Assembly (NCBI GenBank): GCA_036266155.1
Contig: DATANR010000366.1
Span: forward strand, 1-61,279
Length of the DNA: 61,279 nt
Origin: SIAJ01 sp036266155
Lineage (GTDB): Bacteria; Planctomycetota; Planctomycetia; Gemmatales; Gemmataceae
Direction: 5' to 3'
Under the pieces are notes generated by a model. It worked only from the letters and a program-made list of their open reading frames with translations, had not been told where the DNA came from and did no database searches. The position numbers and the translations under genes are program-made. Of this stretch, positions 40,227-48,369 are shown piece after piece (within the stretch, counting starts at the first letter, position 1; every line of letters begins with the position of its first letter).

Positions 40227-43200
40227 ATGTCGCGGGATGAGATCGGCAGCCTGGGATCGGCATCGATGGCCCGTCGACTGCGTGCGGCGGCGGTGCGCGC
40301 CGCAATTGCCGGAGTTCGCCGAACCGGTAGCGGTGTGCGCGACTTCATGCGCCAGAGCCTGCATTTCACTATCTATATCGCACTTGTCGCCGGAGTTGCC
40401 ATCTGGGCCATTCAACGGCCGGCGGCGAAAACAGCGATCAAAGATAAAGTTGCCCATGCTCGCGACAAATACGTCTTCGACGGCGACGTTGGCCCAACGG
40501 CGCGGACGCCCGCGGACCTGCAGGCTCGGCTCGACAATCTCGAAGCCAGCGTGCAGGCGCAACTAACACAAGTGCGTTTGGCGGCCGGGCAGGGTGGTGG
40601 CGTTGTTGGATCGGGCAAGACCGCGGCGTTGCCCGGTCGGCCGGCGGACGTACGGCTCATGCCCTATCCGTTTCACAGTTATCTCTCGATCACATCCGAT
40701 CCGGACGGCATGTCGTTCGCCGATTTTGAGACGATCCATCGCGTGCTCGAAGAGACATACCAACTCCCGTTCAGCGACCAGCTCTTTTGCTGCGATTACG
40801 GCAGCCCGCATCGGCCGGGCTACACCGAGTCGGCGCTTGGCCTGAACTATGACCGCGATCCGCCGACGCCGATCGATGCGACACGCTTTCATCGCTTGCT
40901 CGTGGCGCACAATCGCGGCTGGCTGGAGGGCATTCACGGCTGGCACGCGCGCGGCACGGCGTCGCGTGAGCAAGCCTTTCGACTTGAGGCACAGGCGGGA
41001 AAGGCGAGCCGCGAGATCGAGTTCGAATGGACGGAGAGCGCCCAGCCGCGCGATCTCGTGCACCTCGTGTTTGAATATCGCTTGCCGGTGAGCGGCAGTC
41101 ATGTGACGATTCGTGCGGCCGGCAAGAGCCTGGCGATCGAGGGAGCGCCTGACGGTGGGCCGGGGATCAGCCCGGCGGTAACCTGGACGCCGGTGAGCGT
41201 CCGCGTTCCTGTCGATGCAGGTGCGAAGTTCACAATCGCCCTAGAAGGCCCGGACGGCGCCGTTCTCGAAGTCCGCAATGCCATGATGACAAACTTGGCA
41301 CGCGCGCGCGTCGCTGCGGATGCGCGCGTCATGGCCGAGTACGATCTGCGTTACCAGCTTTATTCAGAACATGCCCGGCTGCGCAATGAACTGACGACGG
41401 GCCTGCGCAAGGACGCGACCGGCCTCACGCGGCCCGGCGTGCTTGTCGACAATCCCGGTCAGGCGGCCAATTTCTATTCGCTGCCGGAACTCGAACGGGT
41501 CGGCGTGGGCTTCATCAATGCGGTTGACGAGACAGCGCAGACGGAGGCGCTGTCGATCATGCAACTGATTCATCCGCATCGATTCAACGACGGCGTCGTC
41601 CGCTACGCGTTCCAGCGCTACTACGCCTATCCGCTCACGGAGACAGGTACGCCCGCGTCGCCGCGTGACGAGCATTCCTGGGAGCCGTGGCTCGGCTTCC
41701 ATCTCGAACAACTGCTGCAACGCTGCGGTCGCTTCGGTGAAGGTGGAACGATCTACACGCATTGGGGCGTCGGCAACCCGAAGGACCTGGGCCTGAGCCC
41801 GTCGACGCGCAAGCAACTCGATGTCCTGCGCGAGCGCTACTTCAACCTGTCCGGCGCGACACCGATCTGGGACCGCGTGTGGGTTGCACCTTCGGCCGAG
41901 TTGCTGATGTTCGCGCGGGCCATGCAAGCAGTTCGCGATAATGCTAGCTACGACGAAGCTGCAAACGTCGTACATGTACGCTCGTGGCTTGATCCGGTAG
42001 CCCGGCAAACGATCCCGGCGCCGCGGACGCGTGCCTTTGGACTCGCCAATCTGACCTTCTATGTCGATCGCTCTGCGACCGCGAAAGTGCTTATCGACGG
42101 CCGCGAGTACACGTGCGTTAAGCGAAATCCGGCCGATCAGACTGGCCGCGAGAGCATCACGATCGTCGATGACACGACTCCTGCCGTCGTGCTTGGCGAC
42201 GTCGATCCTCTCCATCGCGGCGGTGACTTCCGGTCCGAAGGTGCCGAGTGCTACTTCCGCCACACGGGCGGCTTCCGCGGGCCAAAGTGCCTCGAAGTCG
42301 TGCTACAAGAGCCGTCGGGGAAATCGGAGATCGCGGTGCCGCCAGTCGCCGCCGGCTCGGCGCAGCATTTGCGCTTCGCCTACCGGAAAACAAACGCCAA
42401 GAGCCTCGTGGGCGTGCGCTTCGTGTTTGATAATGGCAGTGAATTGTTTGCCGTCGAAGGAGCGAAGAACAGGGCAATCGGCTGGACTGTGCCGATGGCC
42501 GGTGACAGCGACTGGCACGACTGCGTTCTCGCGCTGACCGAGATCGACGGGCCGCGGCCACTAAATCGGATACCCGGTGGAAACGTGCGGTCGATCGCGA
42601 TTGAAGTTGAAAACGCGGCGCCGGGCGACCGGGTCTTCGTGGATGCCGTCGAGTTTCTGCAGCATCCCATCCACCCGCCGAGTCCGTCGGGCCGGCACCT
42701 GATTGGCGGCCGCGTCGATCCGCCGACGAATGGCGTGATGGTCATTCTCGAAGACGGCCCGAATCGCATGCAGACGAAGACCGCCGCCGGGGGCTACTTC
42801 TATTTCCCACACGCGGCCGAAACGGGCGCCGTCGTGCAACTCTACGCGTTGCCGGACGATCACCAGCCGCGCTTCGCGACCGCGGGCCGCTTGCTGGAAA
42901 TTCGACGCAATGAAATCGAGCTGTCGATTCCTCTGATGGACTCGCGCGATACGCGCACGGGCAAGCTCGAAAAGAAGTTCAAGGGCGAAAGCGAATTGAA
43001 CGCGAAGGTTGGCCGAACATATAAGCCGCGTTCGGACTATGTGCACAGCGGGATCGGCTCGCCACAGGAATTTGAGAATCACCTGCAAATCAGCAACATC
43101 GGCTTCCTCGATCGCGATCGGCGACCGGAGAATCCCGATGGCGCACGGCGAGTTCTATTCTTGGGCAACTGCAATCTCTTCGGCCACAGCACGCCGCGCG

Positions 43201-44069
43201 GGCAGCACCCAAACATGATGCTCGAAGATCTGCTGACGCGGCGCACCGGCTATCCGACGGAGGTGATCGCTCTCGCCGATTCGGCGATGAGCTTTGGCAA
43301 GCACTGGACCTACTACCGCGAGCTTGGTCGGCCGCTGCACGCCGAGGTCGCCTGTATCTTTCTGCAATCATCAGGCGTCGAGATGTTGGAGGCCGATCCC
43401 GAGGCATTTGCTCGGTTCTACGAATACGCGCCGAATCACTTCCCCTGCTCGCTGTTTCGCGGCAATGCCGATGGGGGCCTGACGCTGATCGAGCCGGACG
43501 CCGAGTATTTCCGTTTTGTCGGAAAGGACCCGGCCCTCCGCGCCGTTCGCGATCGGGAAAAGAAGAAAGGCGGCTACTATTCGGACGGCGTCGACTGGAA
43601 CACGATCTACTACCGCACGAATTGGGACACGCTGCCGGCCCCGGCCCGCAAGGCCTGGGACCACTTTGCGCGCGTGCTCAGACACTATCGCGACGAAATG
43701 GCCAAGGATGGCACGCGCCTGGTGATCGTTATGACGCCCGAGATGCAATTGAGCGTCGGCGGTTTGAACAAGGACTTCACGGACGTGGACGGCCAGCCGT
43801 GCAACAGCCGGCTCACGGGCGAGCGCGTCGGCAAGCTCTGCAGTGACCTCGGCGTCGGTTTCTTGAACGTGACGCCGGCGGCCATGAAGGCGCTCCCCGA
43901 CCCGACGTACTACACCTGGCGGCACGATGGCCATCCGTCGGCCTACGGCAACCGCGTTCTCGCCGAGAGCGTGGCCGACTACTTGCAGCAGACCAACTTC
44001 GTCCGCCGCAACGGCGGCCGGGCGCAGCCTTCGGACATTCGCCAGGCCGGGTGGCAGGGCGGCAAATAG
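40227..44069 (+). CDS. Large membrane-anchored periplasmic protein with C-terminal SGNH-like domain (GNC variant)
   Basis: This is 1280 residues. After a basic N-terminus there is one TM anchor (LHFTIYIALVAGVAIWAIQR, near 49-68) and a short coiled coil (~90-120). Residues ~140-600 form a domain beginning RLMPYPFHSYLSITSDPDGM with later GGTIYTHWGVGNP, perhaps a TIM-barrel/deacetylase-like fold, which I cannot confirm. Residues ~640-810 look like carbohydrate-binding sandwiches, and ~815-880 a CarboxypepD_reg-like module. The last ~300 residues are SGNH-like: VLFLGNCNLFGHST (Cys982 at the usual Ser position of GDS) and WRHDGHPSAYGNRVLAES (Asp1234, His1236). AGGAGG precedes ATG 40227. It is the last gene of the operon and probably the acceptor-side transferase, in the DltD/AlgJ/AlgX role. 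Confidence 0.75.
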   Translation: MSRDEIGSLGSASMARRLRAAAVRAAIAGVRRTGSGVRDFMRQSLHFTIYIALVAGVAIWAIQRPAAKTAIKDKVAHARDKYVFDGDVGPTARTPADLQARLDNLEASVQAQLTQVRLAAGQGGGVVGSGKTAALPGRPADVRLMPYPFHSYLSITSDPDGMSFADFETIHRVLEETYQLPFSDQLFCCDYGSPHRPGYTESALGLNYDRDPPTPIDATRFHRLLVAHNRGWLEGIHGWHARGTASREQAFRLEAQAGKASREIEFEWTESAQPRDLVHLVFEYRLPVSGSHVTIRAAGKSLAIEGAPDGGPGISPAVTWTPVSVRVPVDAGAKFTIALEGPDGAVLEVRNAMMTNLARARVAADARVMAEYDLRYQLYSEHARLRNELTTGLRKDATGLTRPGVLVDNPGQAANFYSLPELERVGVGFINAVDETAQTEALSIMQLIHPHRFNDGVVRYAFQRYYAYPLTETGTPASPRDEHSWEPWLGFHLEQLLQRCGRFGEGGTIYTHWGVGNPKDLGLSPSTRKQLDVLRERYFNLSGATPIWDRVWVAPSAELLMFARAMQAVRDNASYDEAANVVHVRSWLDPVARQTIPAPRTRAFGLANLTFYVDRSATAKVLIDGREYTCVKRNPADQTGRESITIVDDTTPAVVLGDVDPLHRGGDFRSEGAECYFRHTGGFRGPKCLEVVLQEPSGKSEIAVPPVAAGSAQHLRFAYRKTNAKSLVGVRFVFDNGSELFAVEGAKNRAIGWTVPMAGDSDWHDCVLALTEIDGPRPLNRIPGGNVRSIAIEVENAAPGDRVFVDAVEFLQHPIHPPSPSGRHLIGGRVDPPTNGVMVILEDGPNRMQTKTAAGGYFYFPHAAETGAVVQLYALPDDHQPRFATAGRLLEIRRNEIELSIPLMDSRDTRTGKLEKKFKGESELNAKVGRTYKPRSDYVHSGIGSPQEFENHLQISNIGFLDRDRRPENPDGARRVLFLGNCNLFGHSTPRGQHPNMMLEDLLTRRTGYPTEVIALADSAMSFGKHWTYYRELGRPLHAEVACIFLQSSGVEMLEADPEAFARFYEYAPNHFPCSLFRGNADGGLTLIEPDAEYFRFVGKDPALRAVRDREKKKGGYYSDGVDWNTIYYRTNWDTLPAPARKAWDHFARVLRHYRDEMAKDGTRLVIVMTPEMQLSVGGLNKDFTDVDGQPCNSRLTGERVGKLCSDLGVGFLNVTPAAMKALPDPTYYTWRHDGHPSAYGNRVLAESVADYLQQTNFVRRNGGRAQPSDIRQAGWQGGK

Positions 44070-44439
44070 GAATTCGTTTCCGACGTCAATTGCGATACGT
44101 TCGCGCGCCGCACACCCTCCTGAACGTATTTCTCATAAATCGGCCGAACGGCGTCGTGCACCATGTTATAGCAAAGCAGATTGCCGTGATCTTGACGTAA
44201 CTGATTATTAGAAAATAACTTGCGATTGAAGAAACTCGTCGTCTCCCTTCGGGCGGAGCCTATCCCTTCGTCAAACGTGGCAGGTAGAATCGCTATCGGA
44301 GGTGCGCACGGCGAACGCAATTCGATCCCACGGCGTTCATCGAATACACGACCTGAACTCAATCTTTCTAATTATTTGCGGAGCGATTTGCTCCCTATCG
44401 GCAGATACTCTCTGTAGGGGCAAGGCGACTCTTCCGAGT
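44070..44439. other. Intergenic region before the sigma-WD40 gene
   Basis: 370 bases, AT-richer than the neighbours around 44160-44230 (TGATTATTAGAAAATAAC). The reading frame of the next gene is open through its right half, from 44302. I see no clear hairpin terminator for the operon ending at 44069 and no recognisable RNA. Confidence 0.4.
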
Positions 44440-44451
44440 GTGAGCCAACTG

Positions 44452-47418
44452 ATGGCGAATGCAGCCGTGGTGCAATTGCTCGATCGCTGGGCCGGTTCGC
44501 GCGATAGCGAGGCCGACGCGAGCCTTATTGGCCGCTTCCGGGCTGAGCGCGATGAAGACGCGTTTGCGATCCTCGTGCGTCGACACGGGTCGTTGGTCTA
44601 CGGGACCTGTCAACGGATTCTCGGCAATCGCACGGAGGCGGACGATGCGTTTCAGGCGACGTTCTTCGTGCTCGCACGGCGTGCCCACACCATTAAACTC
44701 GACCGCAGTATCGGCCCCTGGCTGCATGGCGTCGCGCGCCGGGTCGCGATGAAAGCACGCACTCAAACCGTCCGACGGAGACTGCGCGAAATGTCAGCAG
44801 CCAAATCCGAGCGGATCGTCGTAGCGGACTGCGACCGCGATTTCTGGGCGGTGATCGACGAGGAGATCGCACGGCTGCCGCGTGGCCTGGGCCAAACCAT
44901 TCAACTCTGCGACCTCGGCGGACAATCGCACGCGCAGGCGGCAGCGTCGCTCGGGTTGGCCAAGGGTACGGTCACGAAACGATTGGCACGGGCTCATGAG
45001 GAACTGGCGGGCCGACTGAAGAGACGTGGCATTACACTCGGGATCGGCGCGCTATCGACATTGTTCGCGACACGCGGAACGGCATCCGTACCGGCGTCGC
45101 TTTTGGCGGACACGACCCGGCAAGCGGTTGTCTTTTCGTTGGGCAAAATCACCGAATCACTTGCAGCACAAACACTGGCGGAGGGCGTCATGCGTTCGAT
45201 CAAGTTAGGCGTGGCCAAGGTATGGCTCGTCGTTGGACTGTTGGGGATCATGTTGGCAGGCGGCGGGCTCATGCTCGCCGGCGATCCGCGAACGCCCGAT
45301 GACAAACGCGATGCGCCCAAAGCAAAGACGGAAACCAAATCCGAGCCGGCAATCGTCGGGACGATGTGGAAGGAGACTTTTACGTGTGAGTACGAGAGCA
45401 GCTTGCCCGTCTCTGCGGTGTTTTCCCCCGACGGCAAGAGGTTGCTCACGGGTGATCTGAGCGGCAACGTCATGGCCGTGCGCTATCCGAGTGATCCACC
45501 GACATATGAATGGATGACGAACGTGGGCGGCGAACACCCTGCGGTGGCGTACTCGCTCAATCACAAATACATCTATGCAACCACTCAGCATGGCGTTCGC
45601 ATTTTGGATGCATCGAGCGGCAAGGAACTCGCGCGCATTGACGAGCAGAACAGCAACCCGATCGCGATCGGCGAGTTTCCAAAATTGATCGACGCCAAGT
45701 TCCCTCAGTTGCAGATCGTTTTTGGCAACGCACGCGGCTACTTCGTCAAGACGTGGCGCGATGTTGGCAATCCTGCCGAGACGATGGGGACGATCCAAAC
45801 CAAGACCAGTGCGACGCCGACCGATTTGGCTGCCGTGCCGCTCGCGGTCGATCCGAAGGGCCGCTCCGCGATCATGACCGGTCCCATTGATGCGAAGACC
45901 AAGAAAAACGTCCTGTGGGCCTATGTCTGCGGCGACTACGAAGAAGGCAGCCCCGGCAATCGCGTGATGGAGGGGCATACGGCAACCGTCGTTTCGGCCG
46001 CGTGGTCGAAGGAAGGCAGCACTGCGGTGACGGGCGACGCCGATGGCCGACTGATCGTGTGGGACGCAAAGACGATGAAGGAGACACGCCGCATCGAACT
46101 ACGCGGCCGGATAATGGCGCTGGCGATGTCTCCCGATGGCACACTCGTCGCGGCTTGCGTTCGCGGCAAGCAGGGCGCCGAGTTCTTGGTGTTGGAGGCC
46201 GCCAAGCCGGCAAGTGCCCCGAAGCTCATTCACAATCAGCAGGGTGACTTCAGCGGCGAGCCATACGCCAGCCTCGCGTTCTCCGCCGACGGCAAACGTC
46301 TGGCCGGCTCCGCGATCGACAAGACATGGCCCAAGAGTCTCAGAGTTCGTCGGTTGAGCGGCCAGGTCCACGTCTGGGAACTCTCTCCGGAGCCCAAGGG
46401 GCAACCGGCGCCCAAACAGATTTATTCCAGCAAGTTGTCCAAGGATTACTCGCCGAACTTTGTCATCCTCGACAACTTCACGATCCTGACAGCCGCAACC
46501 AAGGAAGGGGCGATCGACTTCCGCAACATCAAGAACGGGGAGATTCAAGCGCGAATCGTCATGGGCAAGTTCGAGATCGGCCGTATGAAGCTCTCGTCCG
46601 ATCGCAAGTGGCTCGCGTTCGAACAACACACGCCGATCGATCCGAAGGTTACGGAGAAACCGACGCTCAAGTTTGACGTTGGCCTTTGGAACATGCGGAA
46701 CCATGATCTCAAGACGATCCCGTCGTGCTCGGCGATGCTGGATGTCGCCTCGGACGGCAAGGTCGCCGCCGTGGTTCGTGATGGGGTGGTTGAACTCTGG
46801 GACGTTGCCACGGAGAAGTTAGTCAAGAAGGCTCCGTTCAAGCACACTCGCATCGACGCGGCCCAGTTCTCGCCGGATGGCAAGATGCTCGCTGTTTCGG
46901 ATCGCAACGAACTCGTGTTGTGGCAATGGGAGGACGACAAGCACGAACGCATCGATCTCGGCCGATGCGTTGGTTCACTGGCGTTCTCGCCGGACGGCAA
47001 GTTCCTCATCGAAGGGCCGACGCCGCGTGAGAACATTCAGGTTCGCGAGATCGCGACCAAGAAGGTGGTGCGGGAACTCGCCAACGGAGCCAAGCATTCG
47101 ATGAATGTCCCGCGCCTGGCCCTAACGCAGGGTGGCCGTGTGCTCATCGGCTGCGACAACATCACGTTAGTGAAAGAAATCCCGGTGCCGCATCGGATCA
47201 ACTTCTGGGATGTGGAGACCGGCGCCGTTGCACAACAGATTGCCCTGGAATCGGGTCTGCCGCTTAGCATTGATGTTTCGCCGAACGGCCGCTACCTCGC
47301 CGCGATGATCGAAGACGGCGAGGCCGGCCTGAAGCTCAACGTCTGGCGGCTCGACGGCCAATCGGCCGCCGAGGAGCCCGCTGGCCCGACGCCCCCGGCG
47401 GCGACTCGGCCGAAATAG
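44452..47418 (+). CDS. ECF-type sigma factor fused through a TM helix to a WD40 beta-propeller
   Basis: This is 988 residues from ATG 44452 (GTG 44440 is an alternative). Residues ~24-105 are sigma region 2 (RDEDAFAILVRRHGSLVYGT, DAFQATFFVLARRAH). Residues ~140-195 are region 4 (LPRGLGQTIQLCDLGGQSHA then LGLAKGTVTKRLARAHEEL). A TM helix lies near 257-280 (VWLVVGLLGIMLAGGGLMLA). The rest, outside the cytoplasm by this topology, has WD40-like blades (VFSPDGKRLLTGDLSG, AAWSKEGSTAVTGDADGRLI, AQFSPDGKMLAVSDRNELVL). Such sigma-sensor fusions are known in planctomycetes. A signal sensed outside may control sigma release or activity. Confidence 0.9.
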   Translation: MANAAVVQLLDRWAGSRDSEADASLIGRFRAERDEDAFAILVRRHGSLVYGTCQRILGNRTEADDAFQATFFVLARRAHTIKLDRSIGPWLHGVARRVAMKARTQTVRRRLREMSAAKSERIVVADCDRDFWAVIDEEIARLPRGLGQTIQLCDLGGQSHAQAAASLGLAKGTVTKRLARAHEELAGRLKRRGITLGIGALSTLFATRGTASVPASLLADTTRQAVVFSLGKITESLAAQTLAEGVMRSIKLGVAKVWLVVGLLGIMLAGGGLMLAGDPRTPDDKRDAPKAKTETKSEPAIVGTMWKETFTCEYESSLPVSAVFSPDGKRLLTGDLSGNVMAVRYPSDPPTYEWMTNVGGEHPAVAYSLNHKYIYATTQHGVRILDASSGKELARIDEQNSNPIAIGEFPKLIDAKFPQLQIVFGNARGYFVKTWRDVGNPAETMGTIQTKTSATPTDLAAVPLAVDPKGRSAIMTGPIDAKTKKNVLWAYVCGDYEEGSPGNRVMEGHTATVVSAAWSKEGSTAVTGDADGRLIVWDAKTMKETRRIELRGRIMALAMSPDGTLVAACVRGKQGAEFLVLEAAKPASAPKLIHNQQGDFSGEPYASLAFSADGKRLAGSAIDKTWPKSLRVRRLSGQVHVWELSPEPKGQPAPKQIYSSKLSKDYSPNFVILDNFTILTAATKEGAIDFRNIKNGEIQARIVMGKFEIGRMKLSSDRKWLAFEQHTPIDPKVTEKPTLKFDVGLWNMRNHDLKTIPSCSAMLDVASDGKVAAVVRDGVVELWDVATEKLVKKAPFKHTRIDAAQFSPDGKMLAVSDRNELVLWQWEDDKHERIDLGRCVGSLAFSPDGKFLIEGPTPRENIQVREIATKKVVRELANGAKHSMNVPRLALTQGGRVLIGCDNITLVKEIPVPHRINFWDVETGAVAQQIALESGLPLSIDVSPNGRYLAAMIEDGEAGLKLNVWRLDGQSAAEEPAGPTPPAATRPK

Positions 47419-47437
47419 ATGCGGACTACAGGTAATC

Positions 47438-47499
47438 GTAGCGGAAGTCGCCAGACTTCCGCTCGGGCGTGAAGACGGAAGTCTGGCGACTTCCGCTAC
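47438..47499. terminator. Perfect 24-base-arm hairpin after the sigma-WD40 gene
   Basis: Arms 47438-47461 and 47476-47499 are fully complementary around a 14-base loop; each starts or ends with GTAGCGGAAGTCGCCAGAC and its complement. It begins 19 bases after the stop at 47418. No T-tract follows. Confidence 0.65.
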
Positions 47500-47521
47500 A
47501 GCAAACTTGAAGCCTGCTCTC

Positions 47522-47667
47522 GTGGTCCATTGCAGCTCTTACGTAGCCTTCTCGCTCCGCGAGAAGTAGGCAGCTGGCCCGGTAGAAAGGGTCATTGTGT
47601 CGGACCGTGCCTGCCCTGCAATCTTCTCGCGGAGCGAGAAGGCTACGTAAGACCTGCAATGGACCAC
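47522..47667. repeat. Long palindromic element, copy 2 (core CTTCTCGCTCCGCGAGAAG)
   Basis: Arms 47522-47566 and 47623-47667 (45 bases) pair with a single mismatch around a 56-base loop. The 26-base inner part of each arm is the same sequence as in the element at 1623-1724. Its right end touches the stop codon of the minus-strand gene ending at 47667, so it lies between convergent genes. The outer 19 bases (GTGGTCCATTGCAG...) are not found at copy 1. Confidence 0.8.
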
Positions 47668-48176
47668 TAACTCGCCAGCACCAAGCTGCCGTGGATCACT
47701 CGGCTGTCTTTAGCCAAGACCGATCCATGCCAGCGACCGCCGCCGGCGTCGGCGCGATATTCCTCGCCGGCGCCCGCGGCAGTGACGGCTTGCCAGTCGC
47801 CGGCAAACGCAGCCAACGCGGCCTGAACGTCGACATCTCCCGGCGTTACTCGTTCTTCAATTGCGTCCAGAATCAGGCCCGAGAGCAACCGCTTCCAAAC
47901 CTTTTCACAGATCGCCGGCGCGTCGAACACGTCGACGGCATCGGTGAGACCGTGACCATGTACCAACAAGGGGCCATCGATCGTGCCCGCCAATGCCTGG
48001 CTGAGCCAGATGCCGCGAAATGGTTCGGGCAGAAAATCGAAGTCGACGATCATGCCAGTCGACGAAGGTTGCGCGATGGCGACGGACGGACAGGCGAGGC
48101 GAATGCCCTGTCGGCGTGCCCATCGGCGAACGAAGAGGCGGTTGACTTCATCGAAGGAAAAGTACGCGATCCGCAT
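47667..48176 (-). CDS. Uncharacterised cytosolic protein (MRIAYFSFDEVNRL type)
   Basis: This 169-residue protein starts MRIAYFSFDEVNRLFVRRWA, followed by GMIVDFDFLPEPFRGIWLSQ and DGPLLVHGHGLTDAVDVFDA. This resembles response-regulator-like or ATP-grasp-neighbour proteins of planctomycetes, but I cannot name a family. The end (FAGDWQAVTAAGAGEEYRAD) seems unrelated to the start and may be a joined remnant. The frame is open up to 48323; ATG 48176 is chosen because the residues before it are low-complexity Arg/Ser typical of an out-of-frame read. Confidence 0.5.
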   Translation of the reverse strand: MRIAYFSFDEVNRLFVRRWARRQGIRLACPSVAIAQPSSTGMIVDFDFLPEPFRGIWLSQALAGTIDGPLLVHGHGLTDAVDVFDAPAICEKVWKRLLSGLILDAIEERVTPGDVDVQAALAAFAGDWQAVTAAGAGEEYRADAGGGRWHGSVLAKDSRVIHGSLVLAS

Positions 48177-48363
48177 GCTTCGCCGAATCAAAATCCTTCG
48201 ACAGAAACTTGGCCGGCGGCTCGGCCGGGCTCTGCGTGGCGACGGTGAACACCCAGTCGATGCGCGTCGGCGCGCTGACCGCGACCTTGGGCGAATAGCG
48301 CTCCGGAGGTGCAGCGCTGGCAAGAGTCGGCAGCAGCAGAAGCAGGGGGCAGGGCCGGATCAT
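48148..48363 (-). pseudogene. N-terminal remnant of a secreted protein
   Basis: This 71-codon frame has a clear signal peptide (MIRPCPLLLLLPTLASAAPP), followed by SPKVAVSAPTRIDWVFTVAT and QSPAEPPAKFLSKDFDSAKH. The SAPTRxDW..QSPAEPP pattern is like the start of secreted esterase-type planctomycete proteins as I remember them. It stops at 48148 with nothing of the catalytic part, and overlaps the next gene. It starts 6 bases after the PDZ-protein stop, so it is in that operon. It is probably a truncated or frameshifted gene; a genuine small secreted protein is the alternative. Confidence 0.45.
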
Positions 48364-48369
48364 GTTTGA

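Noticed and set aside
47438..47667. Hairpins considered as CRISPR repeats or attachment sites
   Set aside because: Only single inverted pairs of different sequence, with no spacers or integrase gene nearby.
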